Part shown: piece by piece, positions 1 to 8,174 of the stretch
How the letters are laid out: every line of letters starts with the position of its first letter
How positions within the stretch are numbered: the first letter of the stretch is position 1
Assembly (NCBI GenBank): GCA_944380545.1
Contig: CALWHV010000003.1
Span: forward strand, 1-64,000
Length of the DNA: 64,000 nt
Source: an uncultured Eubacterium sp.
Lineage (GTDB): Bacteria; Bacillota; Clostridia; Oscillospirales; Acutalibacteraceae
Direction of reading: 5' to 3'
Position numbers and translations under genes: made by a program
The notes under the pieces: generated by a model
Database searches by the model: none
Told to the model about the DNA's origin: nothing
What the model saw: the letters and a program-made list of their open reading frames with translations, nothing else

Positions 1-2
1 GG

Positions 3-302
3 CGCGGATGGATTTTTGCTTTTGAGACCGCAGGCGGGCTGACGCCCGACAAGGGCGAAAATGTGAAAAGGCGCCGCGCCGGCGCATTTTCGGCACATCG
101 GGTTCGACTCCCGGCAGCTAAAGCTGCCGATGACGCCGTTTGGTTTCAAATACTTGCAGTGTTTACCGGATTAGGGCTGATGTTTTTGATGATGAGCTCA
201 ACCGATTCAGCTCTCGCAAAGTTTGCGATCTGCGCGGTAATGATTGCCGTAACAATGTTTGTTGTGCATTTATTAAGCAGGTTTATCGATTCACGCAAAT
301 GA
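3..302 (+). CDS. C-terminal part of a small membrane protein (start outside window)
   Basis: The frame is open from the first bases of the window to a TGA at 300-302, so the true start probably lies upstream; the GTG at 63 is only an internal candidate and has no convincing ribosome binding site. The last 55 residues hold two hydrophobic segments (about 20 residues each, starting VWFQILAVF and AKFAICAVM) followed by a short basic tail ending SRK, typical of a small two-helix membrane protein or of the C-terminal end of a larger one. I do not recognise the family. The upstream half is rich in Arg/Ala, and its coding status is less certain. A strong terminator follows 44 bases later. Confidence 0.45.
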   Translation, partial: RGWIFAFETAGGLTPDKGENVKRRRAGAFSAHRVRLPAAKAADDAVWFQILAVFTGLGLMFLMMSSTDSALAKFAICAVMIAVTMFVVHLLSRFIDSRK

Positions 303-345
303 TCTTTAAGGAAAAATTGCAAATAGCGCTCTTCCGTAAATTTAT

Positions 346-388
346 AAGCGGCTGTAAAAAATGCAAGCTTTTTACAGCCGCTTTTTTT
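346..388 (+). terminator. Intrinsic terminator after the first gene
   Basis: A 15-bp perfect stem (346-360 with 369-383, 8-base loop) runs into seven T residues. It ends transcription of the partial gene before the transporter promoter. Confidence 0.85.
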
Positions 389-404
389 GATTTCATATGC
401 TATC

Positions 405-433
405 TTGCGCAGCGCGGCGCTTTGGTGTAAAAT
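405..433 (+). promoter_or_regulatory. Sigma-A-like promoter of GPH transporter
   Basis: TTGCGC (405-410), 17-base spacer, TAAAAT (428-433). It sits just after the upstream terminator and 19 bases before the start codon, so the leader would be very short. Confidence 0.45.
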
Positions 434-452
434 ATTAAGCGGAGGTGTAATT

Positions 453-1919
453 ATGTCCGCTAAAAGTGCGCTCACCAAAAAGAAAAAAACAGGCTATGCG
501 TTCGGCATCTTCACGGAATCGCTGATCTATAATATGTTTTACACATATTATCTCACCTTTCTTATAGAGATAGCCGGCATAAAGCCCGCAATCAGCTCAA
601 TAATCATTTTTATTTCCATCGCCTGGGATGCCGTTACAGACCCGATGATCGGCAATTATACCGACCGTCCCGGCGTTTCAAAGCAGCGCGTGATGAAGCT
701 TTCGCTCGTCCCGCTCGGGCTTGTGTTCATCGTTGCGTGGTCCAGCATCGGCGCGGGGCTTTCCTCCCAGCTTGCCAAGGTCCTGCTTTACACGCTTATC
801 ACTATGTGCCTTTGGGTGTTCTATACTATGTATACCATCCCTTACTACGCCGTTGTGGCAGAGATTACGGAGGACTACGACGAGCGCACCGAGATACGCT
901 CGCTCTCGTCGCTCTTAAACGCCGTTGCCGTCGGTCTCGGCAACATCCTGCCCGCGCTCGTGCCCACGGTCGCTGTGCTGCTCACCGAAAAGTACGAGAG
1001 CAACGCATACGCCGTTGTGGCGGCTATAATCAGCGTTTTGGCGATTATCCTCGGCTTTGTATGCTGCCGCTCGTTAAACGGCGTGTATCAGCCTAAAAAA
1101 GCAGTTCCCGGCGAGCAGGTCGGTTCAATTAAGGACACTTTTAAGTCCTTCGGCAGCATCCTTGCAATGAAGCCGGCAAAGTATTTTCTCGTGTTTGTGT
1201 TCTTCTTTCTTGCCACCTCGTCTATGATCCAGTCAAACCTCACTTATATGGTCATAGACTGCATCGGTATGGATTATGACACCGGCATCGTTGCCGTTAT
1301 AATATCGCTCGTGGTCTCTATGGCGATAGTCGTTCCCATCGTGGAAAAGGTCGCGCATAAAAAAGACAGGCGCTTTGCCGCAATAGTTTTCCTCTCCGTC
1401 GCTTTCGCGGGCGAGATAATCATCAAGCTAGTTGGGCTTGACGCGGAGATAGGCGGCTTCAAAATAATGTGCGTTGCCGCGCCGGCTGTTCTCGGAATCG
1501 GCACCGGCACCTTCTGGACCCTTTTCTATTCAATGGGCTATGACCTCGTGGAGCTTGACGAGTTTATAACCGGCACCAGAAAGGAATCAACTATAACCGC
1601 TCTGCCGCAGCTTGTTCAAAAATTCGGCTCGGCTTTCGGCATCCTTATGGCAGGCGTTCTGCTCGGCGCCTACGGCTATGATAAATCCGGCGATATCGCC
1701 GGCTCGGAGGCGCTCATCCAAAGGGTATCGGACCCGCATATCGTAAACGGTATGGAGAATATCTCAACCGTCATCCCAGCGGCGCTGCTGCTCGTTTCAA
1801 TCATCTTCGCGGTGCTTTATCCTATGACGCGCGAGCGCTTCGAGGCGCTTATGGTTCAGCTTCGCAAAAAAAGAAACGGCGAGGAGTATACTACCGACGG
1901 CCTTGAAAAGCTGCTTTGA
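453..1919 (+). CDS. GPH-family sugar:cation symporter (MFS)
   Basis: Predicted inner-membrane symporter of the glycoside-pentoside-hexuronide (GPH) family, 488 residues with about 12 hydrophobic segments. Family signatures visible are the loop WDAVTDPMIGNYTDR near residue 55 and the conserved FWTLFYSMGYDLVELDEF region in the second half. The start is the ATG at 453, 7 bases after GGAGGT (441-446); an upstream ATG at 387 overlaps the terminator and has no ribosome binding site. It is a single-gene unit with its own promoter and a terminator shared with the converging sulfatase gene. Substrate cannot be read from sequence; a glycoside or uronide is likely for the family. Confidence 0.85.
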   Translation: MSAKSALTKKKKTGYAFGIFTESLIYNMFYTYYLTFLIEIAGIKPAISSIIIFISIAWDAVTDPMIGNYTDRPGVSKQRVMKLSLVPLGLVFIVAWSSIGAGLSSQLAKVLLYTLITMCLWVFYTMYTIPYYAVVAEITEDYDERTEIRSLSSLLNAVAVGLGNILPALVPTVAVLLTEKYESNAYAVVAAIISVLAIILGFVCCRSLNGVYQPKKAVPGEQVGSIKDTFKSFGSILAMKPAKYFLVFVFFFLATSSMIQSNLTYMVIDCIGMDYDTGIVAVIISLVVSMAIVVPIVEKVAHKKDRRFAAIVFLSVAFAGEIIIKLVGLDAEIGGFKIMCVAAPAVLGIGTGTFWTLFYSMGYDLVELDEFITGTRKESTITALPQLVQKFGSAFGILMAGVLLGAYGYDKSGDIAGSEALIQRVSDPHIVNGMENISTVIPAALLLVSIIFAVLYPMTRERFEALMVQLRKKRNGEEYTTDGLEKLL

Positions 1920-1940
1920 TAAAGCTGCCGTAAAAAACAA

Positions 1941-1970
1941 AATGCAGGAGCAAACGCTCCTGCATTTTTT
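1941..1970. terminator. Bidirectional terminator between transporter and sulfatase
   Basis: An 11-bp perfect stem (1941-1951 with 1956-1966, AAAC loop) is flanked by T-runs in both directions (ATTTTTT on the plus strand, TTTTGTTTTTT on the minus strand), so it can end both converging genes. Confidence 0.85.
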
Positions 1971-1976
1971 GCGCCC

Positions 1977-3296
1977 TTATTTTTTTCGCGCTCTTATCGC
2001 CGGCAGTATCATCGGCATTTCCTCGCCCGCCTTCTGCATCTCTTCAAACAGCAGATATTTCATCTCCTGCCTTATTTTTGCATAACGAGGGCTCTTGACA
2101 AGATTGCGCTTTTCGCACGGGTCGTCCTTAAGGTCGTAAAGATAGTCCTCAAAATAAACGCGGCTGTTCTCGTGCAGATAGCCGGAGGGGTTGATGTCCC
2201 TGACTGAGTATTTGAAGCGGTGCGTTCTTATCGCGCGGCCGCACTGGCTCTCGCTTATCTGCATAAAAACGCATTTTCTCTGCTCTTCATCGCCCTTTAT
2301 CTGCGCCGTAAGGTCGCGCCCAATAAACTGCGGCGGTATCTTTATTCCGGCAAGCGCGAGCAGGGTGGGCGGCAGGTCGATAAGGCTCACAAGCCTGTCG
2401 TCGCGCTTTCCTCCCTCAAAGCCGCCTCCCTTTATGATGAGCGGCGTGTGCGTGCAGCTGTCGTGGCAGCTTCGCTTATATTCCATATTGCGCGTCTTAA
2501 AATGGCTGCCGTGGTCGCTCGTGTAGATTATGACCGTGTCATCGTAGATTCCCTGCTCCTTCAGCTTTTCTATAAGCCTGCCCACATTGAAGTCAAGCCT
2601 GTTAATCGCGGATATGTAATCGGGGTACATCTCAGCGTAATCGCCCTTTAAAAAAGTAAGGTCGTCGGGCAGGGGATAGTCCCTGTATTTTTCAACGGTC
2701 TCCCTGTAGCCCTCGTACTGCCCGCGGTCGTTTTGATGGTGCGGCTCAAGCTGGCTGACAAACATAAAAAACGGCTTTTCCCTGTTTCGATTTTCAAGGT
2801 ATTCAAGCGCAAAATCATTTATGCAGTCCGCTCTGTAGCCCTTAAAATCTATCCGCCTGCCGTCCTCGTCAAAAATATAGCCGTCGTAGCCGTGCGATGT
2901 GAATTCAAGGCAGTCCGCGGCGCGCCAGTAGCGATATTGCCCCTGCCTTTCGCGCGGCACGGCGCTCTTTTCGCAGTGAACACCGATTCCCGGATATTTG
3001 TCAGAGCCGAGGTGCCATTTTCCTATGTACGCCGTGTCGTATCCCGCCTCGTTAAAATACTGAGCCAGCGGCTTTATGTCGCGCGGGAGCGCTATGCCGT
3101 TTGTGTAGCAGCCCGTTTGGGTGGGGTACATCCCGCTTTGAAGGCAGCTTCTTGCCGGTCCGCAAACCGGCTGGCAGGTAAAGCTGTTTTCAAAAAGCAC
3201 GCCCTCCTTTGCAAGCTGCGCAAGATTCGGCGTAACCTCTTCGTTCACCGTGTCCCACCGCTGCTGGTCGGAAAAATAAAAGATTATGTTTTTCAT
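1977..3296 (-). CDS. Sulfatase (type I, formylglycine-dependent)
   Basis: Predicted sulfate ester hydrolase of the alkaline-phosphatase superfamily, 439 residues. The catalytic CxPxR motif is present as CGPAR at residues 45-49, so Cys45 would be converted to formylglycine by an anaerobic (anSME) or FGE-type maturase, neither of which is seen here. The N-terminal FSDQQRWD supplies the first metal ligands and TSDHGSHF the later ones. There is no signal peptide, so it is probably cytoplasmic. The ATG overlaps the stop of the MscS gene by 4 bases (ATGA), with GGAGG 10 bases upstream: last gene of a three-gene operon. Substrate is unknown; carbohydrate sulfates are plausible. Confidence 0.85.
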   Translation of the reverse strand: MKNIIFYFSDQQRWDTVNEEVTPNLAQLAKEGVLFENSFTCQPVCGPARSCLQSGMYPTQTGCYTNGIALPRDIKPLAQYFNEAGYDTAYIGKWHLGSDKYPGIGVHCEKSAVPRERQGQYRYWRAADCLEFTSHGYDGYIFDEDGRRIDFKGYRADCINDFALEYLENRNREKPFFMFVSQLEPHHQNDRGQYEGYRETVEKYRDYPLPDDLTFLKGDYAEMYPDYISAINRLDFNVGRLIEKLKEQGIYDDTVIIYTSDHGSHFKTRNMEYKRSCHDSCTHTPLIIKGGGFEGGKRDDRLVSLIDLPPTLLALAGIKIPPQFIGRDLTAQIKGDEEQRKCVFMQISESQCGRAIRTHRFKYSVRDINPSGYLHENSRVYFEDYLYDLKDDPCEKRNLVKSPRYAKIRQEMKYLLFEEMQKAGEEMPMILPAIRARKK

Positions 3297-4357
3297 TCTT
3301 CTTTGCCTCCGCTGTTTTCTATATAAACGCTTCTTGAGGGAAAGGCAAAATCCGCGCCGCTTTCCTCAACAGCCTGCTTTACCTTAAGATTGAATCCGCT
3401 CAAAAATTCATAATATTCCTCAAGCGGCGTTATCGCCACATAAAATCTTATTTCTATATTCAGCGCGGAATCGTCAAATTCCACAAACCGCACGCGCACG
3501 CCGTTTTTTTCGGCTTTCGGTTCGCTTTCAATGATCCCGCGTATCCTGTTCATACAGCGCTCAAGCGTTTCGTTGTCCGTGGAATAAACAAGCCCTATCT
3601 GCATCTCAACAAGCCGCTTGTTGAGCTTTGCGTAATTTGTTATAAGGTCGTCCGCAATAATGGTGTTCGGCACGGTCAGCACCGTGTCGTCAAGCTTCCT
3701 TATTCTTGTGGAGCGCATCGTGATGTCCTCCACCGTGCCGGAAAATTCCTTGGTCTCAATATAATCTCCCACATCAAACGGGCGGTCTATCATCAAAACA
3801 AAGCCGCTGATGATGCTCTTTATCGAATCCTGCGCCGCAAGCGAAACCGCAAGCCCGCCGACTCCCAGCCCGGTCAGCAGCCCGTTTATGTTGTATCCAA
3901 GCTCGGAAAGCACCATGACCACCGCCACGCAGACGGTCAATACCTTCAATATGTTCGATATGAATTTAACGGCGATCCCGTTTACCTGCGGGTCCTTGCT
4001 CTTTGCGCCCAGCAAAAGCTCAACATTATCCGATACAAAGCCGATGAGCAGCCGGCACACAAACAGGATGGATATTATCTTGAATGCGCCGGTTATCGCC
4101 GTGTGGCGGTAATTGATTATAACGCCAAGATAGACGCCCAGCACAACAAAATAAAGCGCAAGCGGCCTTTTCAGGCTCTGCACAAAGCCCTGCCGCTTTT
4201 CGGGCTTTTTTGCATATATGACTCGCCCCGCAAGCCCCAGCAGCAGCGAGGCAAGCTTGTTTCTCAGCAGCGCGAGCGCCAAAAATACCAGCACGCCTGC
4301 TATTACCGAGGCGTATTTTCCGTATTCGCCGAGCAGCTGTGTTACCGCCTCCGGCAT
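3293..4357 (-). CDS. MscS-family mechanosensitive ion channel
   Basis: Predicted small-conductance mechanosensitive channel, 354 residues, inner membrane. The N-terminal half has several hydrophobic helices; the pore-lining helix shows the Gly/Ala-rich pattern GLLTGLGVGGLAVSLAAQD, followed by the MscS beta domain (FDVGDYIETKEFSGTVEDITMRST around residues 195-220) and a C-terminal alpha/beta domain. This matches the compact YggB-like architecture. It starts 12 bases after the FkbM gene with GAGGGTGA as ribosome binding site and overlaps the sulfatase start, so the three genes are cotranscribed. Expected role is release of solutes on hypo-osmotic shock; its pairing with a sulfatase is odd. Confidence 0.9.
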   Translation of the reverse strand: MPEAVTQLLGEYGKYASVIAGVLVFLALALLRNKLASLLLGLAGRVIYAKKPEKRQGFVQSLKRPLALYFVVLGVYLGVIINYRHTAITGAFKIISILFVCRLLIGFVSDNVELLLGAKSKDPQVNGIAVKFISNILKVLTVCVAVVMVLSELGYNINGLLTGLGVGGLAVSLAAQDSIKSIISGFVLMIDRPFDVGDYIETKEFSGTVEDITMRSTRIRKLDDTVLTVPNTIIADDLITNYAKLNKRLVEMQIGLVYSTDNETLERCMNRIRGIIESEPKAEKNGVRVRFVEFDDSALNIEIRFYVAITPLEEYYEFLSGFNLKVKQAVEESGADFAFPSRSVYIENSGGKEE

Positions 4358-4369
4358 AAAATCACCCTC

Positions 4370-5440
4370 TTAACCCTGCTTTTTGTTCACGCAGTAAAAA
4401 TTGCTCTCCCACGCCGGAATATAAACGCTGTGCCTGAAGTAGACCGAGTAATCACCGTCAAGGCTCCAAATCTTTTCCGGCAGGGCAAACATATCCTCGT
4501 TTCTGTGATAGGCGCAGATGTAAAGCTTCGGAAGATACTGCCTTATCGTTTTTTCGCAGCCGCACAGCGCCCTCATCTCCGCGCCCTCAACATCCATTTT
4601 GATAAAGCTTGCGCCGCCGCTCAAAACGGAATCTATGCTGAGCGCTTCCGTTTCGCCGCCAACGCCCGAAAGGCGTGAGCTTCTGCCGCTTCGCTGCTCA
4701 AAGCTCAGCCTGCCGCACTCGTTCCACGCAGCCGCGTTTATAAGCGTCAGGTTCTTCATTCCGGCGGTGTTCCTGCAAAGCTTTTTAAAATTCTTTCTAT
4801 CCGGCTCAAGCGCCGTTATGCTTGAATATTTTCCACCGGTGAACCGCATAAATTCCCTTATCGTGTCGCCGTCGTACGCGCCGGCGTCAACTATGTCCTC
4901 GCTTTGCGATAAATGCAGTATGTCCGAATATATCTCGCTCTTGCCGCGTGTAAAGCAGCTCATAAGATGCTTTATATCGCCGCTTATCTTGAAGCGTATC
5001 ACGCTCTCGTAAACACGCCGGCTCTCGTCGTCCGCAAGCCGCTCGTAAACCGCCTCGAAGCGCGCCCTGTTTTCCTCAAAATATTTCCCGGTGAATATTC
5101 CGCCGCCGGCAACGGGCATATCCGGTGCCAAAAGCGTGCGCTCTCGGCTTATCCTCTCTATGTTTTCGATAACGCCGTCTATATGCGTGGCAAAAGCCAG
5201 CACGCAGTTGAAGTCGCCCAGCCTTTCGCACGCTTCGCCGTAGGTCAGCACCCTTTTGCCCAGAAAGCTCTGCCCTCGCACAAAATCGTCGCTTGCAAAA
5301 TATTCGCTCACCTCAACGCCGATATCGGCAAGCTCGGCGGTTATTCTCTCTGCCGCGTCGCCCATTCCGTAAACGGCAACCGGCTTTTTTTCTCGCGCGA
5401 GCCTTGCGCGGCAGTCCTCTTCGTTTATGTTGAGCTTCAT
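4370..5440 (-). CDS. FkbM-family SAM-dependent methyltransferase
   Basis: A 356-residue protein in two parts. Residues 20-110 look like a Rossmann-type nucleotide or sugar-binding segment (VAVYGMGDAAERI at 21-33) as seen in glycan or secondary-metabolite enzymes of this class. The C-terminal half is an FkbM methyltransferase: SAM motif IVDAGAYDGDT (183-193), acidic motif ALEPD (210-214), and the FIKMDVEGAEM segment typical of the family. Likely O-methylation of a sugar or other small hydroxylated substrate, which cannot be specified. First gene of the leftward operon, with a good sigma-A promoter 33 bases upstream and GGTG before the ATG. Confidence 0.8.
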   Translation of the reverse strand: MKLNINEEDCRARLAREKKPVAVYGMGDAAERITAELADIGVEVSEYFASDDFVRGQSFLGKRVLTYGEACERLGDFNCVLAFATHIDGVIENIERISRERTLLAPDMPVAGGGIFTGKYFEENRARFEAVYERLADDESRRVYESVIRFKISGDIKHLMSCFTRGKSEIYSDILHLSQSEDIVDAGAYDGDTIREFMRFTGGKYSSITALEPDRKNFKKLCRNTAGMKNLTLINAAAWNECGRLSFEQRSGRSSRLSGVGGETEALSIDSVLSGGASFIKMDVEGAEMRALCGCEKTIRQYLPKLYICAYHRNEDMFALPEKIWSLDGDYSVYFRHSVYIPAWESNFYCVNKKQG

Positions 5441-5472
5441 AATATCACCACGGCTTAAAAGCTTGTAAAATA

Positions 5473-5501
5473 ATTATAAACGGTGCGCCGTAGTAAATCA
5501 A
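5473..5501 (-). promoter_or_regulatory. Promoter of the fkbM-mscS-sulfatase operon
   Basis: On the minus strand: TTGATT (5501-5496), 17-base spacer, TATAAT (5478-5473). Its -35 box is five bases from the -35 box of the divergent phoH promoter. Confidence 0.75.
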
Positions 5502-5506
5502 GACAC

Positions 5507-5535
5507 TTTACAAATACTTTAAAAAAGATTATAAT
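5507..5535 (+). promoter_or_regulatory. Promoter of the phoH-ybeY-era operon
   Basis: TTTACA (5507-5512), 17-base spacer, TATAAT (5530-5535). The expected start site is about 25 bases before the phoH ATG. Confidence 0.8.
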
Positions 5536-5567
5536 TATTATGCAATTTTTAAGGAAAGCTGAGATGT

Positions 5568-6530
5568 ATGGCAGAAAAAGTTATAGAGCTTGACGCTGTT
5601 GAGCAGGCGCTGAGCCTTTTCGGCTCGTTTGACGAGAACGCAAGCATAATAGAAAAGGAATTCGGCGTTTCTTTGATAAGCCGCGGCTCAAGCATCAAGC
5701 TTGTGGGCGATGAGGAGCAGGTAGCGCTTGCCGCCCGCGCCGTAAACAGCCTTATCGTTATGATAAATAAGGGCGAGGCGCTTACAGAGCAGAAATTAAG
5801 ATACGCCGTCAGCCTTGTTAAGGACGGGGAGGAGGATAAGCTCCTCACGCTGTCCTCCGGCACGGTCTGCATAACCGCCAAGGGCAGTCCGGTCAAGGCA
5901 AAAACTCTCGGCCAGAAAAAATACTGCGAGGCCATCAGGGAAAACACGATAACCTTCGGCGTCGGTCCTGCCGGCACGGGCAAAACATATCTTGCCGTGG
6001 CAATGGCGGTCACCGCCTTTCGACAAAAGCAGGTCAACAAGATCATCCTGACGCGACCCGCCGTCGAAGCGGGCGAAAAGCTCGGCTTTTTGCCCGGCGA
6101 TCTTCAAAGCAAGGTCGACCCGTATCTGCGCCCGCTTTACGACGCGCTTTTCGAGATGCTGGGGGCGGAGAATTTTCAGCGCTGCCAGGAGCGCGGCACT
6201 GTGGAGGTCGCGCCGCTCGCCTATATGCGCGGACGCACGCTGGACGACAGCTTTATCATCCTTGACGAGGCGCAGAACACCACGCCGGAGCAGATGAAAA
6301 TGTTCCTCACAAGGCTCGGCTTCAATTCAAAGATGGTCGTAACGGGCGACATCACGCAGATAGACCTCCCGTCCGGCAAGCGTTCGGGTCTTAAGCGCGT
6401 TTTAAAGATTCTGAAAAATGTAGACGATATATCAATATGCCGCTTCACGCAGAAGGATGTTGTGCGCCACCGCCTTGTGCAGGAGATAATCAAGGCGTAC
6501 GAAAGGTATGAAAGCGAGGAGAAAAAATAG
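5568..6530 (+). CDS. phoH: PhoH-like ATPase
   Basis: Cytoplasmic P-loop ATPase of the PhoH/YlaK family, 320 residues, the normal bacterial length. A KH-like N-terminal region (about 35-70) precedes the ATPase domain with Walker A GPAGTGKT at 133-140 and Walker B ILDEAQN at 231-237, then GDITQIDLP. The family is tied to RNA metabolism, often next to YbeY. Start ATG at 5568 with AAGGAAAG upstream. It leads a tight operon with ybeY (3-base gap) and era, an arrangement common in Clostridia that supports a role in ribosome or RNA quality control. The biochemical function of this subfamily is not settled. Confidence 0.93.
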   Translation: MAEKVIELDAVEQALSLFGSFDENASIIEKEFGVSLISRGSSIKLVGDEEQVALAARAVNSLIVMINKGEALTEQKLRYAVSLVKDGEEDKLLTLSSGTVCITAKGSPVKAKTLGQKKYCEAIRENTITFGVGPAGTGKTYLAVAMAVTAFRQKQVNKIILTRPAVEAGEKLGFLPGDLQSKVDPYLRPLYDALFEMLGAENFQRCQERGTVEVAPLAYMRGRTLDDSFIILDEAQNTTPEQMKMFLTRLGFNSKMVVTGDITQIDLPSGKRSGLKRVLKILKNVDDISICRFTQKDVVRHRLVQEIIKAYERYESEEKK

Positions 6531-6533
6531 CTT

Positions 6534-7040
6534 ATGAATAAGGTAAAGGTAATAATCTCCAATACGCAGAAAAAGGTCAAGGTGCCCACCGGAATACGGC
6601 TGCTCATAAGGCGCTGCTGCCACGCCGTGCTCCAGCTTGAGGGGTTTGACGGCTCCGCCGAGGTCTCCGTGCGCTTCGTGGATAACGAGGAGATAAGAAA
6701 GCTCAATAAACGCTTTCGCAACCTGGACAAGGAAACCGATGTGCTTTCGTTCCCGCTCGGTGAAAACGGGCATTTTGACATAAATCACGACACCGGCGCA
6801 AAGCTGCTCGGCGATATAGTTATTTCTATGGAAAAAGCGGTGGAGCAGGCAAAGCTCTATAACCATCCCCTGCAAAGGGAGATTGGCTTTCTGACCGTCC
6901 ATTCAATGCTTCACCTTTTGGGCTACGACCACGAAAACGGCGGCATAGAGGCCGTCCATATGCGTGAAAAGGAGGAAACCGTGCTCACCCAGATAGGCTG
7001 GAAGAGGGACAACAGCTATTATATGGGGGATGAGGAATGA
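6534..7040 (+). CDS. ybeY: Endoribonuclease YbeY, rRNA maturation factor
   Basis: Zinc-dependent single-strand RNase needed for 16S rRNA 3' maturation and ribosome quality control, 168 residues. The metal site is H-x3-H-x5-H in TVHSMLHLLGYDH (His123, His127, His133); the usual His-Gly before the second residue is His-Ser here. Upstream, DVLSFPL (69-75) and LGDIVIS (92-98) are further family motifs. It begins 3 bases after phoH and overlaps era by ATGA, so translation is coupled. The frequent intervening dgkA/cdd genes of many Bacillota are absent here. Confidence 0.95.
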   Translation: MNKVKVIISNTQKKVKVPTGIRLLIRRCCHAVLQLEGFDGSAEVSVRFVDNEEIRKLNKRFRNLDKETDVLSFPLGENGHFDINHDTGAKLLGDIVISMEKAVEQAKLYNHPLQREIGFLTVHSMLHLLGYDHENGGIEAVHMREKEETVLTQIGWKRDNSYYMGDEE

Positions 7041-7930
7041 ATACCCGCTGCGCGTTCATCACTATCGCCGGCAAGCCGAATGTGGGCAAATCGTCCATCC
7101 TGAACCGCCTGCTCGGCGCCAAGGTGGCAATCGTTTCCTCAAAGCCGCAAACAACGCGCACCAAGATTATGGGCGTGCTCACGCGCGGCGAAACCCAGTT
7201 CGTTTTCACCGATACTCCCGGCTTCCACAAGCCGCAGGATAAGCTCGGCGAGATTATGAACAACGCCGTTAAAGACAGCCTCGGCGGTACGGACGGCGTT
7301 CTTTTCGTTGTTGAGCCGCGCGGCGAGCTGAATGAAAAGGAGCTGGAGCTGCTGCGCAAGATCTCCCTTGAAAAGCTCAAGGCGATATTGGTGATAAATA
7401 AAATAGACACTCTCTCGGATAAAAGCCTTCTGCTCCAAAGGTTGGGGGAGCTTTTTAAATTGTGCGATTTCACCGCCGCCGTACCCGTGTCCGCCCAAAC
7501 GGGCGAGGGCTTTTCCGATCTTCTCTCGGAAATGGAAAAGCTCTCCTGCGAAAGCGTCCATTATTTTCCCGAGGACACTCTTACCGACCAGCCGGAGCGC
7601 GTTATCGCAGCCGAGATGATACGCGAAAAGATACTTCGCTTTATGGATAAGGAAGTGCCGCACGGCGTCGCCGTAGAGATAGAGCAGATGCGCGAGCGCC
7701 CCGGTAAGGCGCTGCTCGATGTATCCGCCGTCATATATTGCGACAGGGAGTCACATAAGCGTATGATAATCGGCAAAAACGGCGCTATGCTCAAGCGCAT
7801 CTCAACATACGCGCGTATGGATATGGAAAGATTTTTTCAAATAAAAGTCAATCTCAAAACCTGGGTAAAGGTAAAAGAGGGCTGGAGAAACCGCGAGGCT
7901 GTGATACGCAATTTCGGTCTTGAGGATTAA
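7037..7930 (+). CDS. era: GTPase Era
   Basis: Essential GTPase that binds the 3' end of 16S rRNA during 30S assembly, 297 residues (typical). G1 motif AGKPNVGKSS (11-20), G3 DTPG (59-62), G4 NKID (121-124), and a C-terminal KH domain with IIGKNGAMLKRI near residue 245. The ATG overlaps the ybeY stop by 4 bases. Together with PhoH and YbeY it forms an rRNA-processing operon. The protein may associate peripherally with the membrane, as known for Era. Confidence 0.97.
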   Translation: MNTRCAFITIAGKPNVGKSSILNRLLGAKVAIVSSKPQTTRTKIMGVLTRGETQFVFTDTPGFHKPQDKLGEIMNNAVKDSLGGTDGVLFVVEPRGELNEKELELLRKISLEKLKAILVINKIDTLSDKSLLLQRLGELFKLCDFTAAVPVSAQTGEGFSDLLSEMEKLSCESVHYFPEDTLTDQPERVIAAEMIREKILRFMDKEVPHGVAVEIEQMRERPGKALLDVSAVIYCDRESHKRMIIGKNGAMLKRISTYARMDMERFFQIKVNLKTWVKVKEGWRNREAVIRNFGLED

Positions 7931-8009
7931 AGCCGTCGCGCTGCTGCCGCCTCTCCTTAATTTGGCACAGATTTATTCCGCCGCATAGGATAAAATAAAA
8001 ACGGTGGTT

Positions 8010-8174
8010 ATGATGGCGGATGAATTCTGGCTTCGCTTTGCCGCTTCCGGCAAGGTGGAGGATTATCTTAAATACAAGCAGCATAAATTCGATGCTTTGC
8101 TTGTTAAGGATGAAAACGATGAAAATAACAACGAACGGCTTGGTTATAAAGGAACAGACAACAGGGGAGAGTGA
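8010..8174 (+). CDS. YqzL-like small protein between era and recO
   Basis: A 54-residue ORF with GGTGG 5 bases before tandem ATG codons (8010 and 8013). Its opening, ADEFWLRFAASGKVEDYLKYK, resembles the short YqzL-type proteins that sit between era and recO in Bacillota (a Trp/Phe-containing start, then a x-TGxVxxYLxYK-like segment). The function of these is unknown. The reading frame overlaps the recO start by 56 bases. The position, ribosome binding site and family-like N-terminus support it; the C-terminal third may be poorly conserved because it is constrained by recO. Confidence 0.6.
   Translation: MMADEFWLRFAASGKVEDYLKYKQHKFDALLVKDENDENNNERLGYKGTDNRGE

Noticed and set aside
1-125. tmRNA 3' end at the window start
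   Set aside because: A T-arm-like segment is present, but the tail CAGCTAAAG lacks the CCA context and the frame is open through it.
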